This document shows, piece after piece, positions 1 to 6,261 of a stretch of 6,433 bases of DNA. Both the position numbers and the translations under genes were made by a program. The first letter of the stretch is position 1. The number at the start of each line of letters is the position of its first letter. The notes below the pieces were generated by a model. It saw only the letters and a list, made by a program, of their open reading frames with translations. It had not been told where the DNA came from and made no database searches. The DNA comes from Desulfobacterales bacterium (GTDB lineage: Bacteria; Desulfobacterota; Desulfobacteria; Desulfobacterales; JAHIVH01): positions 1 to 6,433 of the forward strand of contig JAGVHJ010000250.1 in the NCBI GenBank assembly GCA_020056645.1, written 5' to 3'.

Positions 1-55
1 TCAGGGGAATCGCATGTAGAATAGGGCTTGGTGAGTGATTTAAGTAATAACTTGA

Positions 56-68
56 ATTGATTATCAAT
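56..68. promoter_or_regulatory. Perfect 13-bp palindrome, possible operator
   Basis: ATTGAT-T-ATCAAT is a perfect inverted repeat around one central base. It is unchanged at 6122-6134 in the other R1 copy, inside a 20-bp stretch identical in both copies (51-70 and 6117-6136). Its form fits a dimeric regulator site, but no regulator is encoded nearby and no convincing -35/-10 pair was found around it. The operator role is inference. Confidence 0.3.
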
Positions 69-82
69 GCCTCCTGCGGCCA

Positions 83-95
83 GCTTTTAAAAAGC
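83..95. other. Short A/T palindrome within R1
   Basis: GCTTTT-A-AAAAGC is a perfect inverted repeat in this copy. In the R1 copy at the right of the window the first base is changed, but a wider stem forms there from GGTCC (6137-6141) and GGGCC (6155-6159). A stem is therefore possible in both copies, with different outer pairs. The role is unknown. Confidence 0.3.
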
Positions 96-150
96 GGGGC
101 AAATAGGTTTTTAGAGGGTGTTTATGGAACCTTTATGTTGATATGTTTGA

Positions 151-184
151 CAACCTTTTCAAAAGGTTGGCCCCCGGCAGGGCC
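151..184 (+). other. Two abutting hairpins in the operon leader
   Basis: The first hairpin is CAACCTTTT-C-AAAAGGTTG (151-169), a perfect 9-bp stem around one base. The second is GGCCC (169-173) pairing with GGGCC (180-184) across a 6-base loop. They share base 169. Together they end about 57 bases before the glycosyltransferase start. No T-run follows, so this is not a standard intrinsic terminator. In the other R1 copy single changes break a pair in each stem (6216 and 6229) without compensation, which argues against a strictly conserved RNA structure. Confidence 0.4.
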
Positions 185-230
185 GAAGGCGTTGGGCAAA
201 TTAACAAAAACTTGAACATTGAGTTTGGGC

Positions 231-237
231 AAGGAGG
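231..237 (+). promoter_or_regulatory. Ribosome binding site of the glycosyltransferase
   Basis: AAGGAGG is a full-strength Shine-Dalgarno sequence only 3 bases from the ATG at 241, closer than the usual 5-9. No better start follows, and the residues right after this ATG match the usual N-terminus of the family, so the start is kept. Confidence 0.7.
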
Positions 238-240
238 CCG

Positions 241-1434
241 ATGAAGAAGAAAAACCGGGTGCTTATCATCGTTGAAAATCTGCCTCTTCCCTTTGACCGG
301 CGGGTGTGGCAAGAGGCGACCACCCTCAGGAAAAATGGGTATCAGGTCGCTATCATCTGTCCAAAGGGCAGGGGCTATTCAGAAGAGTACGAGCTTTTAG
401 AGGGCATCCACATCTACCGGCACCCCCTTCCCCTGGAAGCCGAAGGAGCCCTGGGTTATCTCCTGGAGTATTCGAGCGCCCTCTATTTCGAATTCATGCT
501 CTCCCTGAAAATTTTGGCCCGCCACGGGTTCGACATCATCCATGCCTGCAATCCGCCCGATGATATTTTTCTCATCGGATGGTTTTATAAATTTTTTTTT
601 GGGAAGCGGTTTCTCTTTGACCATCACGATATCAACCCCGAGCTCTATATCGCCAAATTTGGGAAAAAAGATCGGTTTTACCGGCTCATGCTGTTGTGGG
701 AGCGGCTCACTTTTAAAACCGCGGACATCTCCATCGCCACCAACGACTCATACCGGAAGATCGCCATCCAGCGGGGCGGAATGAAGCCTGAGGATGTCTT
801 TGTGGTCCGGAGCGGCCCGGATCTGAAGCGGGTAAAAAAGGTTCCGCCCCATCCAAAATGGAAAAAAGGCCGGAAATTCCTGGTGGGCTACGTGGGGGTC
901 ATGGGAGCCCAGGAGGGGCTCGACATGCTCTTGAATGGGATCGCTTGGCTGGTCCACGACCTGAAACGTCACGACACCCACTTCCTCCTCATCGGCGGCG
1001 GCACCGAGCTCGAAGCGCTCAAAGAACTGGCGAACCAGTTGAAAATCGATCCGTTTGTAACCTTTACCGGCCGTGTGCCCGATGGTCTCTTGATGGAGGC
1101 CCTCGGCACGGCGGATATCTGCGTGAATCCCGATATCGTAAATGACATGAACGACAAATCCACCATGAACAAGATCATGGAGTACATGGGACTCGGGAAA
1201 CCCATTGTCCAGTTCGAGATGACAGAAGGGCGTTTCTCCGCGGGCGAGGCCTCGCTTTACGCCAGGCCCAATGATGTCCAGTCGTTCATGGAAAAGATCC
1301 AACACCTGTTGGATGATCCGGCCTTGAGGGAAAAAATGGGGGCCTTTGGAATAGAGCGGGTGAAGAATAATCTTGAGTGGCGGCATGAGATCCCCAAGCT
1401 TCTCGCCGCCTATGAGGCGGTTCAGCGGAAATAA
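241..1434 (+). CDS. Glycosyltransferase family 4 (GT-B fold)
   Basis: The 397-residue protein is probably a cytoplasmic, nucleotide-sugar-dependent, retaining glycosyltransferase that adds a sugar to a lipid-linked oligosaccharide at the inner face of the membrane. The N-terminal Rossmann half opens with RVLIIVENLPLPFDRRVWQE (residues 6-25), typical of this family, and includes HACNPPDD (101-108). The C-terminal half has GYVGVMGAQEGLDMLL (216-231), the IGGG turn (251-254), TFTGRVP (274-280) and the donor-binding segment NDKSTMNKIMEYMGLGKPIV (304-323). Its glutamate E314 lies in the region of the GT4 EX7E motif. The length is normal and the protein looks intact. No signal peptide is visible. 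It is the first gene of a three-gene operon, 27 bases ahead of an initiating sugar-phosphate transferase, which supports a role in exopolysaccharide or O-antigen-like assembly. The donor and acceptor sugars cannot be told from sequence; WbuB-like enzymes are the nearest style I recognise. Confidence 0.92.
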   Translation: MKKKNRVLIIVENLPLPFDRRVWQEATTLRKNGYQVAIICPKGRGYSEEYELLEGIHIYRHPLPLEAEGALGYLLEYSSALYFEFMLSLKILARHGFDIIHACNPPDDIFLIGWFYKFFFGKRFLFDHHDINPELYIAKFGKKDRFYRLMLLWERLTFKTADISIATNDSYRKIAIQRGGMKPEDVFVVRSGPDLKRVKKVPPHPKWKKGRKFLVGYVGVMGAQEGLDMLLNGIAWLVHDLKRHDTHFLLIGGGTELEALKELANQLKIDPFVTFTGRVPDGLLMEALGTADICVNPDIVNDMNDKSTMNKIMEYMGLGKPIVQFEMTEGRFSAGEASLYARPNDVQSFMEKIQHLLDDPALREKMGAFGIERVKNNLEWRHEIPKLLAAYEAVQRK

Positions 1435-1461
1435 TTGTTTTTAAAATAGAGAGTCTGTGTC

Positions 1462-2901
1462 ATGCTTGAAGAAAAGAAACGATTGATTTTCAAGTTCCAC
1501 AAGTACTACGATATCCTCTTCACCCTGGCGGCCTTTATCGGGGCGGTGGTCTTCAAGAAACTCCTCTACGGGGAGACTCTGACCGGAAAATTCTTTCCCG
1601 CTGACTATTTTTTCATTCTCCTTCTGATCATCATTATCTGGTTTGTGGTTCTAGACATGACAGGTCTCTATACCCCTTACCGGAAAAAGCGGCTCAACGA
1701 GGTTTTTACGGAGATGATCCGGGCCGTGGGAACCTCATTCGCCCTCTTGATCCTCGCCTTGTACCTGATCAAAATCGAAGGCGTGAGCCGGGTGATGATG
1801 GGGCTTTTTCTGACCATGGATATCCTGTTTTTGGGGTGCTACAAATATATTCTCTATGCCGCCCTTGAACGTGACAAAAATAGCCCCCACTCCCTGGTTG
1901 CGTGTATCGTGGGCAGCAAGGACAGGGCGAGGACGCTCATCGACATGATCGTGGCGAGCAAAGACCAGCGCATCAAGATTTTCGGGTGTCTGGAGACTGA
2001 TAAGTCCCTGGTGGGCTCAACCATCAATCATGGGTACAAGGTATTCAACACCATCAACAATATCGCCACGGTGTTGACCGCGCACGTCATCGACGAGCTC
2101 ATATTCGCCATGCCTCTGGAAGAGATCGAATATGCGGACAAATACATCGCCATCGCCGAGGATATCGGCGTCTCCGTGAGAATCATTCCAGACTGGCCCC
2201 TCCACTACTTCACCTACCATTCCCAGGTGGTGACCATCGGGTTTGAGGAGTTCATGGGGATTCCCTCCATGCATATCAGCACCACGACCCCCTACTACGC
2301 GAAACTCATGATCAAAAGCTTGATCGACTACACGGCGGCGGCGATGGCGGTGATCGCGCTCTTCCCGGTGTTTCTCCTGACGGCCCTCCTGATCAAGCTT
2401 TCCTCTCGTGGGCCAGTCTTTTTCAGCCAGCTTCGCTACGGTTTGAACGGGCGTGTGATCAATGTGTACAAGTTCCGAACCATGGGCCAGGATGCTGAAA
2501 AGAACCTGGAGCAATTGATGGCGCTGAACGAGATGGACGGGCCTGTGTTCAAAATCAGAAAAGATCCCAGGATCATCCCCTATGTGGGGACCTTTTTAAG
2601 GAAGACGGGGCTGGATGAGCTTCCCCAGTTGTTCAATATCCTCAAAGGCGAGATGAGCCTGGTTGGACCTAGACCCCCCATTCCCGGCGAGGTGAGCCGC
2701 TATGAACTGTGGCAGCGCAGACGGCTCTCCATGAAGCCGGGGATCACCTGTATCTGGCAGATATCGCCCAACAGAAACGACATCAGTTTCGAAGAATGGA
2801 TGGAAAAGGATTTGGAATATATCGATAATTGGTCACTGTGGCTGGATATCAAAATTATTTTTAAAACAATCCGTGTGATGCTGACCGGCGAGGGACGGTG
2901 A
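1462..2901 (+). CDS. Polyprenyl-phosphate sugar phosphotransferase (WcaJ-type)
   Basis: The 479-residue membrane enzyme should transfer a hexose-1-phosphate from a UDP-sugar to undecaprenyl phosphate, the first membrane step of polysaccharide synthesis. Hydrophobic segments lie near residues 17-35, 48-68, 90-104 and 111-132. A soluble CoA-binding-like domain (about 143-265) follows, then a hydrophobic hairpin (287-311). The C-terminal catalytic domain of the bacterial sugar transferase family has GPVFFSQLRYGLNG (317-330), YKFRTM (336-341), the segment from TGLDELPQLFN (382-392) to VGPRPP (401-406), and KPGITCIWQI (425-434). D385-E386 correspond to the catalytic Asp-Glu dyad known from PglC. 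This five-segment form is the large WcaJ/WbaP-like class. The ATG at 1462 has only a weak AGAGAG (1448-1453) 8 bases upstream. The gene follows the glycosyltransferase without a terminator, and its stop overlaps the kinase start. Sugar specificity (glucose or galactose) is not determinable. Confidence 0.93.
   Translation: MLEEKKRLIFKFHKYYDILFTLAAFIGAVVFKKLLYGETLTGKFFPADYFFILLLIIIIWFVVLDMTGLYTPYRKKRLNEVFTEMIRAVGTSFALLILALYLIKIEGVSRVMMGLFLTMDILFLGCYKYILYAALERDKNSPHSLVACIVGSKDRARTLIDMIVASKDQRIKIFGCLETDKSLVGSTINHGYKVFNTINNIATVLTAHVIDELIFAMPLEEIEYADKYIAIAEDIGVSVRIIPDWPLHYFTYHSQVVTIGFEEFMGIPSMHISTTTPYYAKLMIKSLIDYTAAAMAVIALFPVFLLTALLIKLSSRGPVFFSQLRYGLNGRVINVYKFRTMGQDAEKNLEQLMALNEMDGPVFKIRKDPRIIPYVGTFLRKTGLDELPQLFNILKGEMSLVGPRPPIPGEVSRYELWQRRRLSMKPGITCIWQISPNRNDISFEEWMEKDLEYIDNWSLWLDIKIIFKTIRVMLTGEGR
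2891..2895 (+). promoter_or_regulatory. Ribosome binding site deciding the kinase start
   Basis: AGGGA lies 5 bases before the ATG at 2901 and only 2 bases before an in-frame GTG at 2898, so the ATG is preferred. The transferase stop TGA (2899-2901) shares its last base with this ATG, a TGATG overlap typical of translational coupling. Confidence 0.6.
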
Positions 2902-4964
2902 TGGATAGTCAAGAAAGTCTTATTGAAACGATTAGGGCGCTTAAAAATGAACTCTCCCTATTAAGGGATTCCGCGGCCTGCTCGCAAATAGCGTGGCATG
3001 GATGCGCCATATGCGGGGAGGGCGCTGTCAGGGCCGCCTGCAATCCCATGGGCACAGCCGGAGAGGAGCGGTTTAAATCAATCGTCAACCAGGCCCGGGA
3101 CGCGATCTTCATTAAAGATAAACAGCGCCGGCACATTTTCGTGAATCCGGCCATGGCCATGAACATCGGTATCAGCGAAGAGCGGCTCCTTGGAAATACA
3201 GCCGACGATGTCCTTGATCCAGAGAGCGCCAAAGTGGTAAAGGCGGTCGATGACAAAACCTTTCAGGGAGAGATCGTGGACGAGATCCGGCGTCTCGACA
3301 TCGGCGGTCGCACCTTCTATTTCCACACCATTCAGGCTCCCCTGCGCTATCACGAAGGCCAGGTTGAGGAAATCTTCGCGATTGTACGAGATATCACCGC
3401 CTTGAGAGAGTCGGAAAACGCTCTTGCCGTGAGCGAAGCCAAGTATAAAACCATTATCGAAACCATCGACGACGCCATTATCGCCGGGAGCCTTGACGGA
3501 ACCATCATCAGCTGGAATAAAGGGGCGGAGAAAATCTTCGGGTATTCGGAAAAAGAGGCCCTGGGGCGGCACATCACCCTGATTACTCCCGAAAACCTCA
3601 AAGAGGAGCAGATGGAAATCAGGAGAAAAATTATCGCCTCCGGAGTTCAGGCAAAATATGAGGCCATGCGGTTGCATAAAGAGGGTCATCTGATTCCTGT
3701 GGAGGTCTCCACCAATGCGGTCATTGACCACGACGGCAGGGTTACGGCGCTAACCGCTATTTTACGGGATATCTCCTATCGAAAAAGGGCCGAGGAGGAA
3801 CGGAAGAAGATTGAGGCCCAGCTTTTTCAGGCCCAGAAAATGGAGGCCGTGGGAACCCTTGCCGGAGGGGTCGCCCACGACTTCAATAATATTCTTGGAA
3901 TTATCCTGGGAAACGTCGAGTTGGCGCTGTCGGATACCAATAAAGGGTCCCTCGCCCACGAACGGTTGAGCGAATCGCGCACCGCCTGTCTCCGGGCAAA
4001 AGAGGTGATCCGGCAGATTCTCAATATCAGCCGGAAGCAGGAAACGGCATTCGAGCCTGTCGTGATGAACGATATTGTCGCCGAGTCCCTCAAATTGATC
4101 CGGGCCTCCCTGCCCACCTCTATTTTGCTGAAAAGCAATACCGGTGCTCTGTCCGACGTGGTGATGGCGAACCCCACGCAGATCCATCAGGTGGTGTTGA
4201 ATCTGTGCGCCAACGCCCTCTACGCCATGGAGGGCATGGAAGGAACGCTCTCCGTCACTCTTGACCGTGTTTCTTTCCCCTATCCATATCAGAATGCTCC
4301 GCCGGATGACTCTTCCCGTGCCTTTGTGAGACTCTCCGTTCAGGACTCGGGAAAAGGAATGTCGCCGGAGATTCAAAACCGGATTTTTGAGCCCTATTTC
4401 ACTACAAAAGAGGCGGGAAAGGGGTCGGGCCTGGGACTTTCGGTGGTCTATGGGATTGTGAGAAATCATCATGGAACAATCACGATGGAAAGCGCGCCCG
4501 GCTTCGGATCGACCTTCCATCTCTATTTCCCCATCTATGAAAAGAAGGTGGCTCCGGTTCCTCAAATCGAATCGGATGTCCCCGGCGGCGACGAACGGAT
4601 CCTCTTCGTGGACGACGAGGAGATGATCGTTGAATTGGCCGAAATCATGCTTTCCTCCCTGGGGTATCGTGTCACGGGGGTGACCAGCGCTTCAGAAGCC
4701 TTCGACCGGTTTCGCGCGAACCCCGAAGCGTTTGATCTGGTGATCACAGACATGACCATGCCCCAGATGACGGGCAGCAGGCTTGCCAAAGAAATCATGG
4801 CCATCCAGCCCGGAATCCCCGTCATTATCTGCTCCGGCTATAGCGCGATTTTGAACGAGACAGGCGCCATCGGAATGGGGATCAGGAAATACCTGAATAA
4901 ACCTTTTACCCAAAGCCGCATTGCAAGGGCGATCCGTGAGGTCCTCGATTCCAAGCTTCATTGA
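2901..4964 (+). CDS. Soluble PAS-PAS hybrid histidine kinase with receiver
   Basis: The 687-residue protein (688 if GTG at 2898 is used) has no membrane segment and should act in the cytoplasm. In order: a short helical N-terminus (about 5-22), a cysteine-rich stretch (C27, C35, C38, C47), PAS 1 (about 56-168), PAS 2 (about 182-293), a charged linker helix, HisKA with phospho-accepting H326 in AGGVAHDFNN, and an ATPase domain. The ATPase shows an N box near N434/N438, DSGKGM (482-487), FEPYFTT (496-502) and GKGSGLGLSVVYG (506-518). A C-terminal receiver follows with acidic D571-D572, phospho-acceptor D617, S645 and K667. All key residues are present, so it should autophosphorylate and pass phosphate to its own receiver. 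There is no output or Hpt domain, so the partner is elsewhere. Coupling to the sugar transferase suggests control of, or response to, polysaccharide synthesis; this is inference. The input signal is unknown. Confidence 0.92.
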   Translation: MDSQESLIETIRALKNELSLLRDSAACSQIAWHGCAICGEGAVRAACNPMGTAGEERFKSIVNQARDAIFIKDKQRRHIFVNPAMAMNIGISEERLLGNTADDVLDPESAKVVKAVDDKTFQGEIVDEIRRLDIGGRTFYFHTIQAPLRYHEGQVEEIFAIVRDITALRESENALAVSEAKYKTIIETIDDAIIAGSLDGTIISWNKGAEKIFGYSEKEALGRHITLITPENLKEEQMEIRRKIIASGVQAKYEAMRLHKEGHLIPVEVSTNAVIDHDGRVTALTAILRDISYRKRAEEERKKIEAQLFQAQKMEAVGTLAGGVAHDFNNILGIILGNVELALSDTNKGSLAHERLSESRTACLRAKEVIRQILNISRKQETAFEPVVMNDIVAESLKLIRASLPTSILLKSNTGALSDVVMANPTQIHQVVLNLCANALYAMEGMEGTLSVTLDRVSFPYPYQNAPPDDSSRAFVRLSVQDSGKGMSPEIQNRIFEPYFTTKEAGKGSGLGLSVVYGIVRNHHGTITMESAPGFGSTFHLYFPIYEKKVAPVPQIESDVPGGDERILFVDDEEMIVELAEIMLSSLGYRVTGVTSASEAFDRFRANPEAFDLVITDMTMPQMTGSRLAKEIMAIQPGIPVIICSGYSAILNETGAIGMGIRKYLNKPFTQSRIARAIREVLDSKLH

Positions 4965-5749
4965 TTCTGACGGAATTGGGCGATCTGCCGGGATATGAGG
5001 ACCAGCTCGCCCGATTCATCCCAGATTTCGCCATCCTCCTCCACCAGACCGCAGGTGATGAACCGGGACCGGAACTGGGCTTTCAGCCAGGCTGACCGGG
5101 GGATGGCCCGGACATTCACCGAAAATTCGATGGTGGGAACCCAGGCCACCATGCCATGGCTGGAAAGGACCGGGGGAGGAAAGGCGTCGGCCATGAGCAT
5201 CAGGCCCAGGGCGTCACAGGGGCGATCCTCCTTGAACCGGATCCATCCCTTGTGAACGGAGAGGGGTGAAAGGCGGCCCTGAAACCAGCCCGCGCATTCC
5301 GGGTCCAGGCGAACGTCCATGTTATTGAAAAGGGTGTAAGATCCAAATGCAGGGATGGGAAAACATTGATCCAGTGGCGCCACATGAGGGGGCTCGGCCT
5401 CATACCGCTTGTCGCCATAGCAGATCCCTTCGCTGGAGAAGGTCCCCCAGGCCCGGACCCGCTCTCTTCCCTCCTGAATCAGCCTGGATTGGAGCCGGTT
5501 GAAATGGGCTCCCTGGGATATCTTTTCAACGTGGATCTCCGCATCCGATAGGGTGGTCCGGGAGAGGAAATTGGCCGTCACGATGGCGGCATGTTTTTTA
5601 TCCGAATGCTTCAGCATGGCGGCGAGAAGGATGGCCATCAGATAGCCGCCATTGGGGTTCCCGTTGATGGACCATTCACCGGTCAGCCGCCCGCGCAGGA
5701 TATGATCGTCAATCGTTTCAAAGTCGGTGTCTCTGTCGAAAAGATGCAT
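4958..5749 (-). CDS. TesB-like acyl-CoA thioesterase (double hotdog)
   Basis: The 263-residue protein resembles thioesterase-family proteins with two hotdog folds, which hydrolyse acyl-CoA to free acid and CoA in the cytoplasm. The first hotdog holds WSINGNPNGGYLMAILLAAM (26-45), the helix region typical of the family, and FNRLQSRLIQEGRERVRAWG (83-102). The second holds MLMADAFPPP (184-193), VPTIEFSVNVR (204-214) and ELVLISRQIAQFR (248-260). D188, T206 and Q255 line up in order and approximate spacing with the Asp-Thr-Gln catalytic set of E. coli TesB; this is a hand alignment. The ATG at 5749 has GAGG (complement of 5755-5758) 5 bases upstream. The frame converges on the kinase gene and overlaps its last codons by 7 bp. 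Substrate range is unknown; fatty-acid or aromatic acyl-CoA turnover is plausible. A functional link with the polysaccharide operon is not evident. Confidence 0.85.
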   Translation of the reverse strand: MHLFDRDTDFETIDDHILRGRLTGEWSINGNPNGGYLMAILLAAMLKHSDKKHAAIVTANFLSRTTLSDAEIHVEKISQGAHFNRLQSRLIQEGRERVRAWGTFSSEGICYGDKRYEAEPPHVAPLDQCFPIPAFGSYTLFNNMDVRLDPECAGWFQGRLSPLSVHKGWIRFKEDRPCDALGLMLMADAFPPPVLSSHGMVAWVPTIEFSVNVRAIPRSAWLKAQFRSRFITCGLVEEDGEIWDESGELVLISRQIAQFRQNQ

Positions 5750-5785
5750 AAACGCCTCGGTTTCAGGTAGGGGGTGTTAATCGAG

Positions 5786-5811
5786 TATTCGTAACTATTC
5801 AGAACCTATTC
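5786..5811 (-). promoter_or_regulatory. Three helically phased GAATA boxes
   Basis: Read on the minus strand, GAATA occurs three times (complements of 5807-5811, 5796-5800 and 5786-5790) at start spacings of 11 and 10 bases, about one helical turn each. The boxes lie 37-62 bases upstream of the thioesterase ATG. Such phasing fits a cooperative direct-repeat binding site in the promoter region. The two distal boxes share a longer TGAATAG core. The regulatory role is inference. Confidence 0.3.
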
Positions 5812-5819
5812 ATCAAGAT

Positions 5820-5850
5820 GGCAAAAAGCCTTCGGAACTCTCGTCCGAAG
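5820..5850 (-). terminator. Possible intrinsic terminator or leader hairpin
   Basis: On the minus strand CTTCGGA (complement of 5844-5850) pairs with TCCGAAG (complement of 5830-5836) across a 7-base loop, followed by GCTTTTTGCC. The 7-bp stem and five T residues resemble a weak Rho-independent terminator for transcription arriving from the right. It stands upstream of the thioesterase start, so it would insulate that gene or act as an attenuator if transcription starts further right. On the plus strand there is no T-run after the stem. Confidence 0.4.
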
Positions 5851-5856
5851 AAAAGC

Positions 5857-6010
5857 TATTTAGTGCCTGAACGAAAACCCTCTTTTTTCCCGATTTCTGC
5901 GTCAGGCTTAAATTTTAATCCTCGAAATACTTCAATGTATTCCTGCGGTTAAAATTTTCGCCTTCCTTGAACTCGAAAAAAAATCCTGGCTTTCATTCGG
6001 GCACTATTTA
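5857..6010. mobile_element. Palindromic MITE-like element with 6-bp target duplication
   Basis: The element proper is 5863-6004 (142 bp). It starts GTGCCTGAACGAAAACC and ends GGCTTTCATTCGGGCAC. Its terminal inverted repeats match at 14 of 17 positions. It is flanked on both sides by TATTTA (5857-5862 and 6005-6010), a perfect direct repeat consistent with a target-site duplication. The whole element is an imperfect palindrome: AAATTTTAA (5910-5918) pairs with TTAAAATTT (5949-5957) and AATAC (5926-5930) with GTATT (5937-5941) around the loop 5931-5936, and all of these centre on 5933.5, the exact midpoint of the element. It has no coding capacity, so a transposase would have to come from elsewhere. 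Its right-hand copy supports mobility. The family is not identified. Confidence 0.85.
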
Positions 6011-6063
6011 ACACAAACACTGGAAAACAGCATCTCTTTTTTCTTTGAAGAAGTGGTTACGGT

Positions 6064-6248
6064 GCGGGGGAACCGCATGTAGAATAATAGGGCTTGGTGA
6101 GTGATTTAAGTCATAACTTGAATTGATTATCAATGCGGTCCACTTTTAAAAAGCGGGCCAAAGAGGTTTTTAGAGGGTGTTTATGGAACCTTTATTTTGA
6201 TATGTTTGGCAACCTATTCAAAAGGTTGTCCCCCGGCAGGGCCGAAGG
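6064..6248 (+). repeat. R1 repeat, copy B
   Basis: This is the second copy of the unit found at 1-189, in the same orientation and roughly 94 percent identical. Its left part can form a hairpin TGCGG (6063-6067) with CCGCA (6073-6077) that is disrupted in copy A. The 13-bp palindrome is unchanged at 6122-6134. The imperfect inverted repeat at 6210-6228 carries one mismatch relative to the perfect one in copy A. The unit lies between two MITE-like elements. Homology ends at 6248, just inside an AAGGAGG motif (6245-6251). Confidence 0.85.
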
Positions 6249-6261
6249 AGGCGCGTCCCAA

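Larger units (their letters stand above)
1..189 (+). repeat. R1 repeat, copy A (operon leader)
   Basis: This copy is homologous in direct orientation to 6064-6248. By hand alignment, positions 4-189 differ from the other copy at about 11 sites, plus two indels: 3 extra bases in copy B at 6086-6088 and 7 extra bases here at 71-77. Identity is thus roughly 94 percent. The left edge may continue beyond the window, while homology stops sharply after 189. The unit is rich in short palindromes (56-68, 83-95, 151-169, 169-184). It lies directly upstream of the polysaccharide operon and forms most of its leader. It could be a small mobile or intergenic repeat, or a duplicated regulatory leader. I do not recognise it as a named family. 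Confidence 0.85.

Noticed and set aside
147..175. TTGACA (147-152) as a -35 box for the operon
   Set aside because: Seventeen bases on there is only GCCCCC (170-175), no -10 hexamer, and the motif is TTGGCA in the other R1 copy.
1..240. c-di-GMP riboswitch or JUMPstart/ops element in the polysaccharide leader
   Set aside because: Neither the conserved GEMM core nor the GGCGGTAG ops sequence is present.
748..1386. Long minus-strand frame (212 codons) opposite the glycosyltransferase
   Set aside because: It is a shadow of a gene with a clear family match on the plus strand; its translation shows no known motif.
3762..4565. Long minus-strand frame (267 codons) opposite the kinase catalytic region
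   Set aside because: The plus strand encodes intact HisKA and ATPase motifs here. The antisense product is rich in His and Arg with no domain pattern, typical of shadow frames.
5797..5817. Sigma-70 promoter on the minus strand (TTGATG region) for the thioesterase
   Set aside because: The best -10 at suitable spacing matches only about half of TATAAT, too weak to report as a feature.
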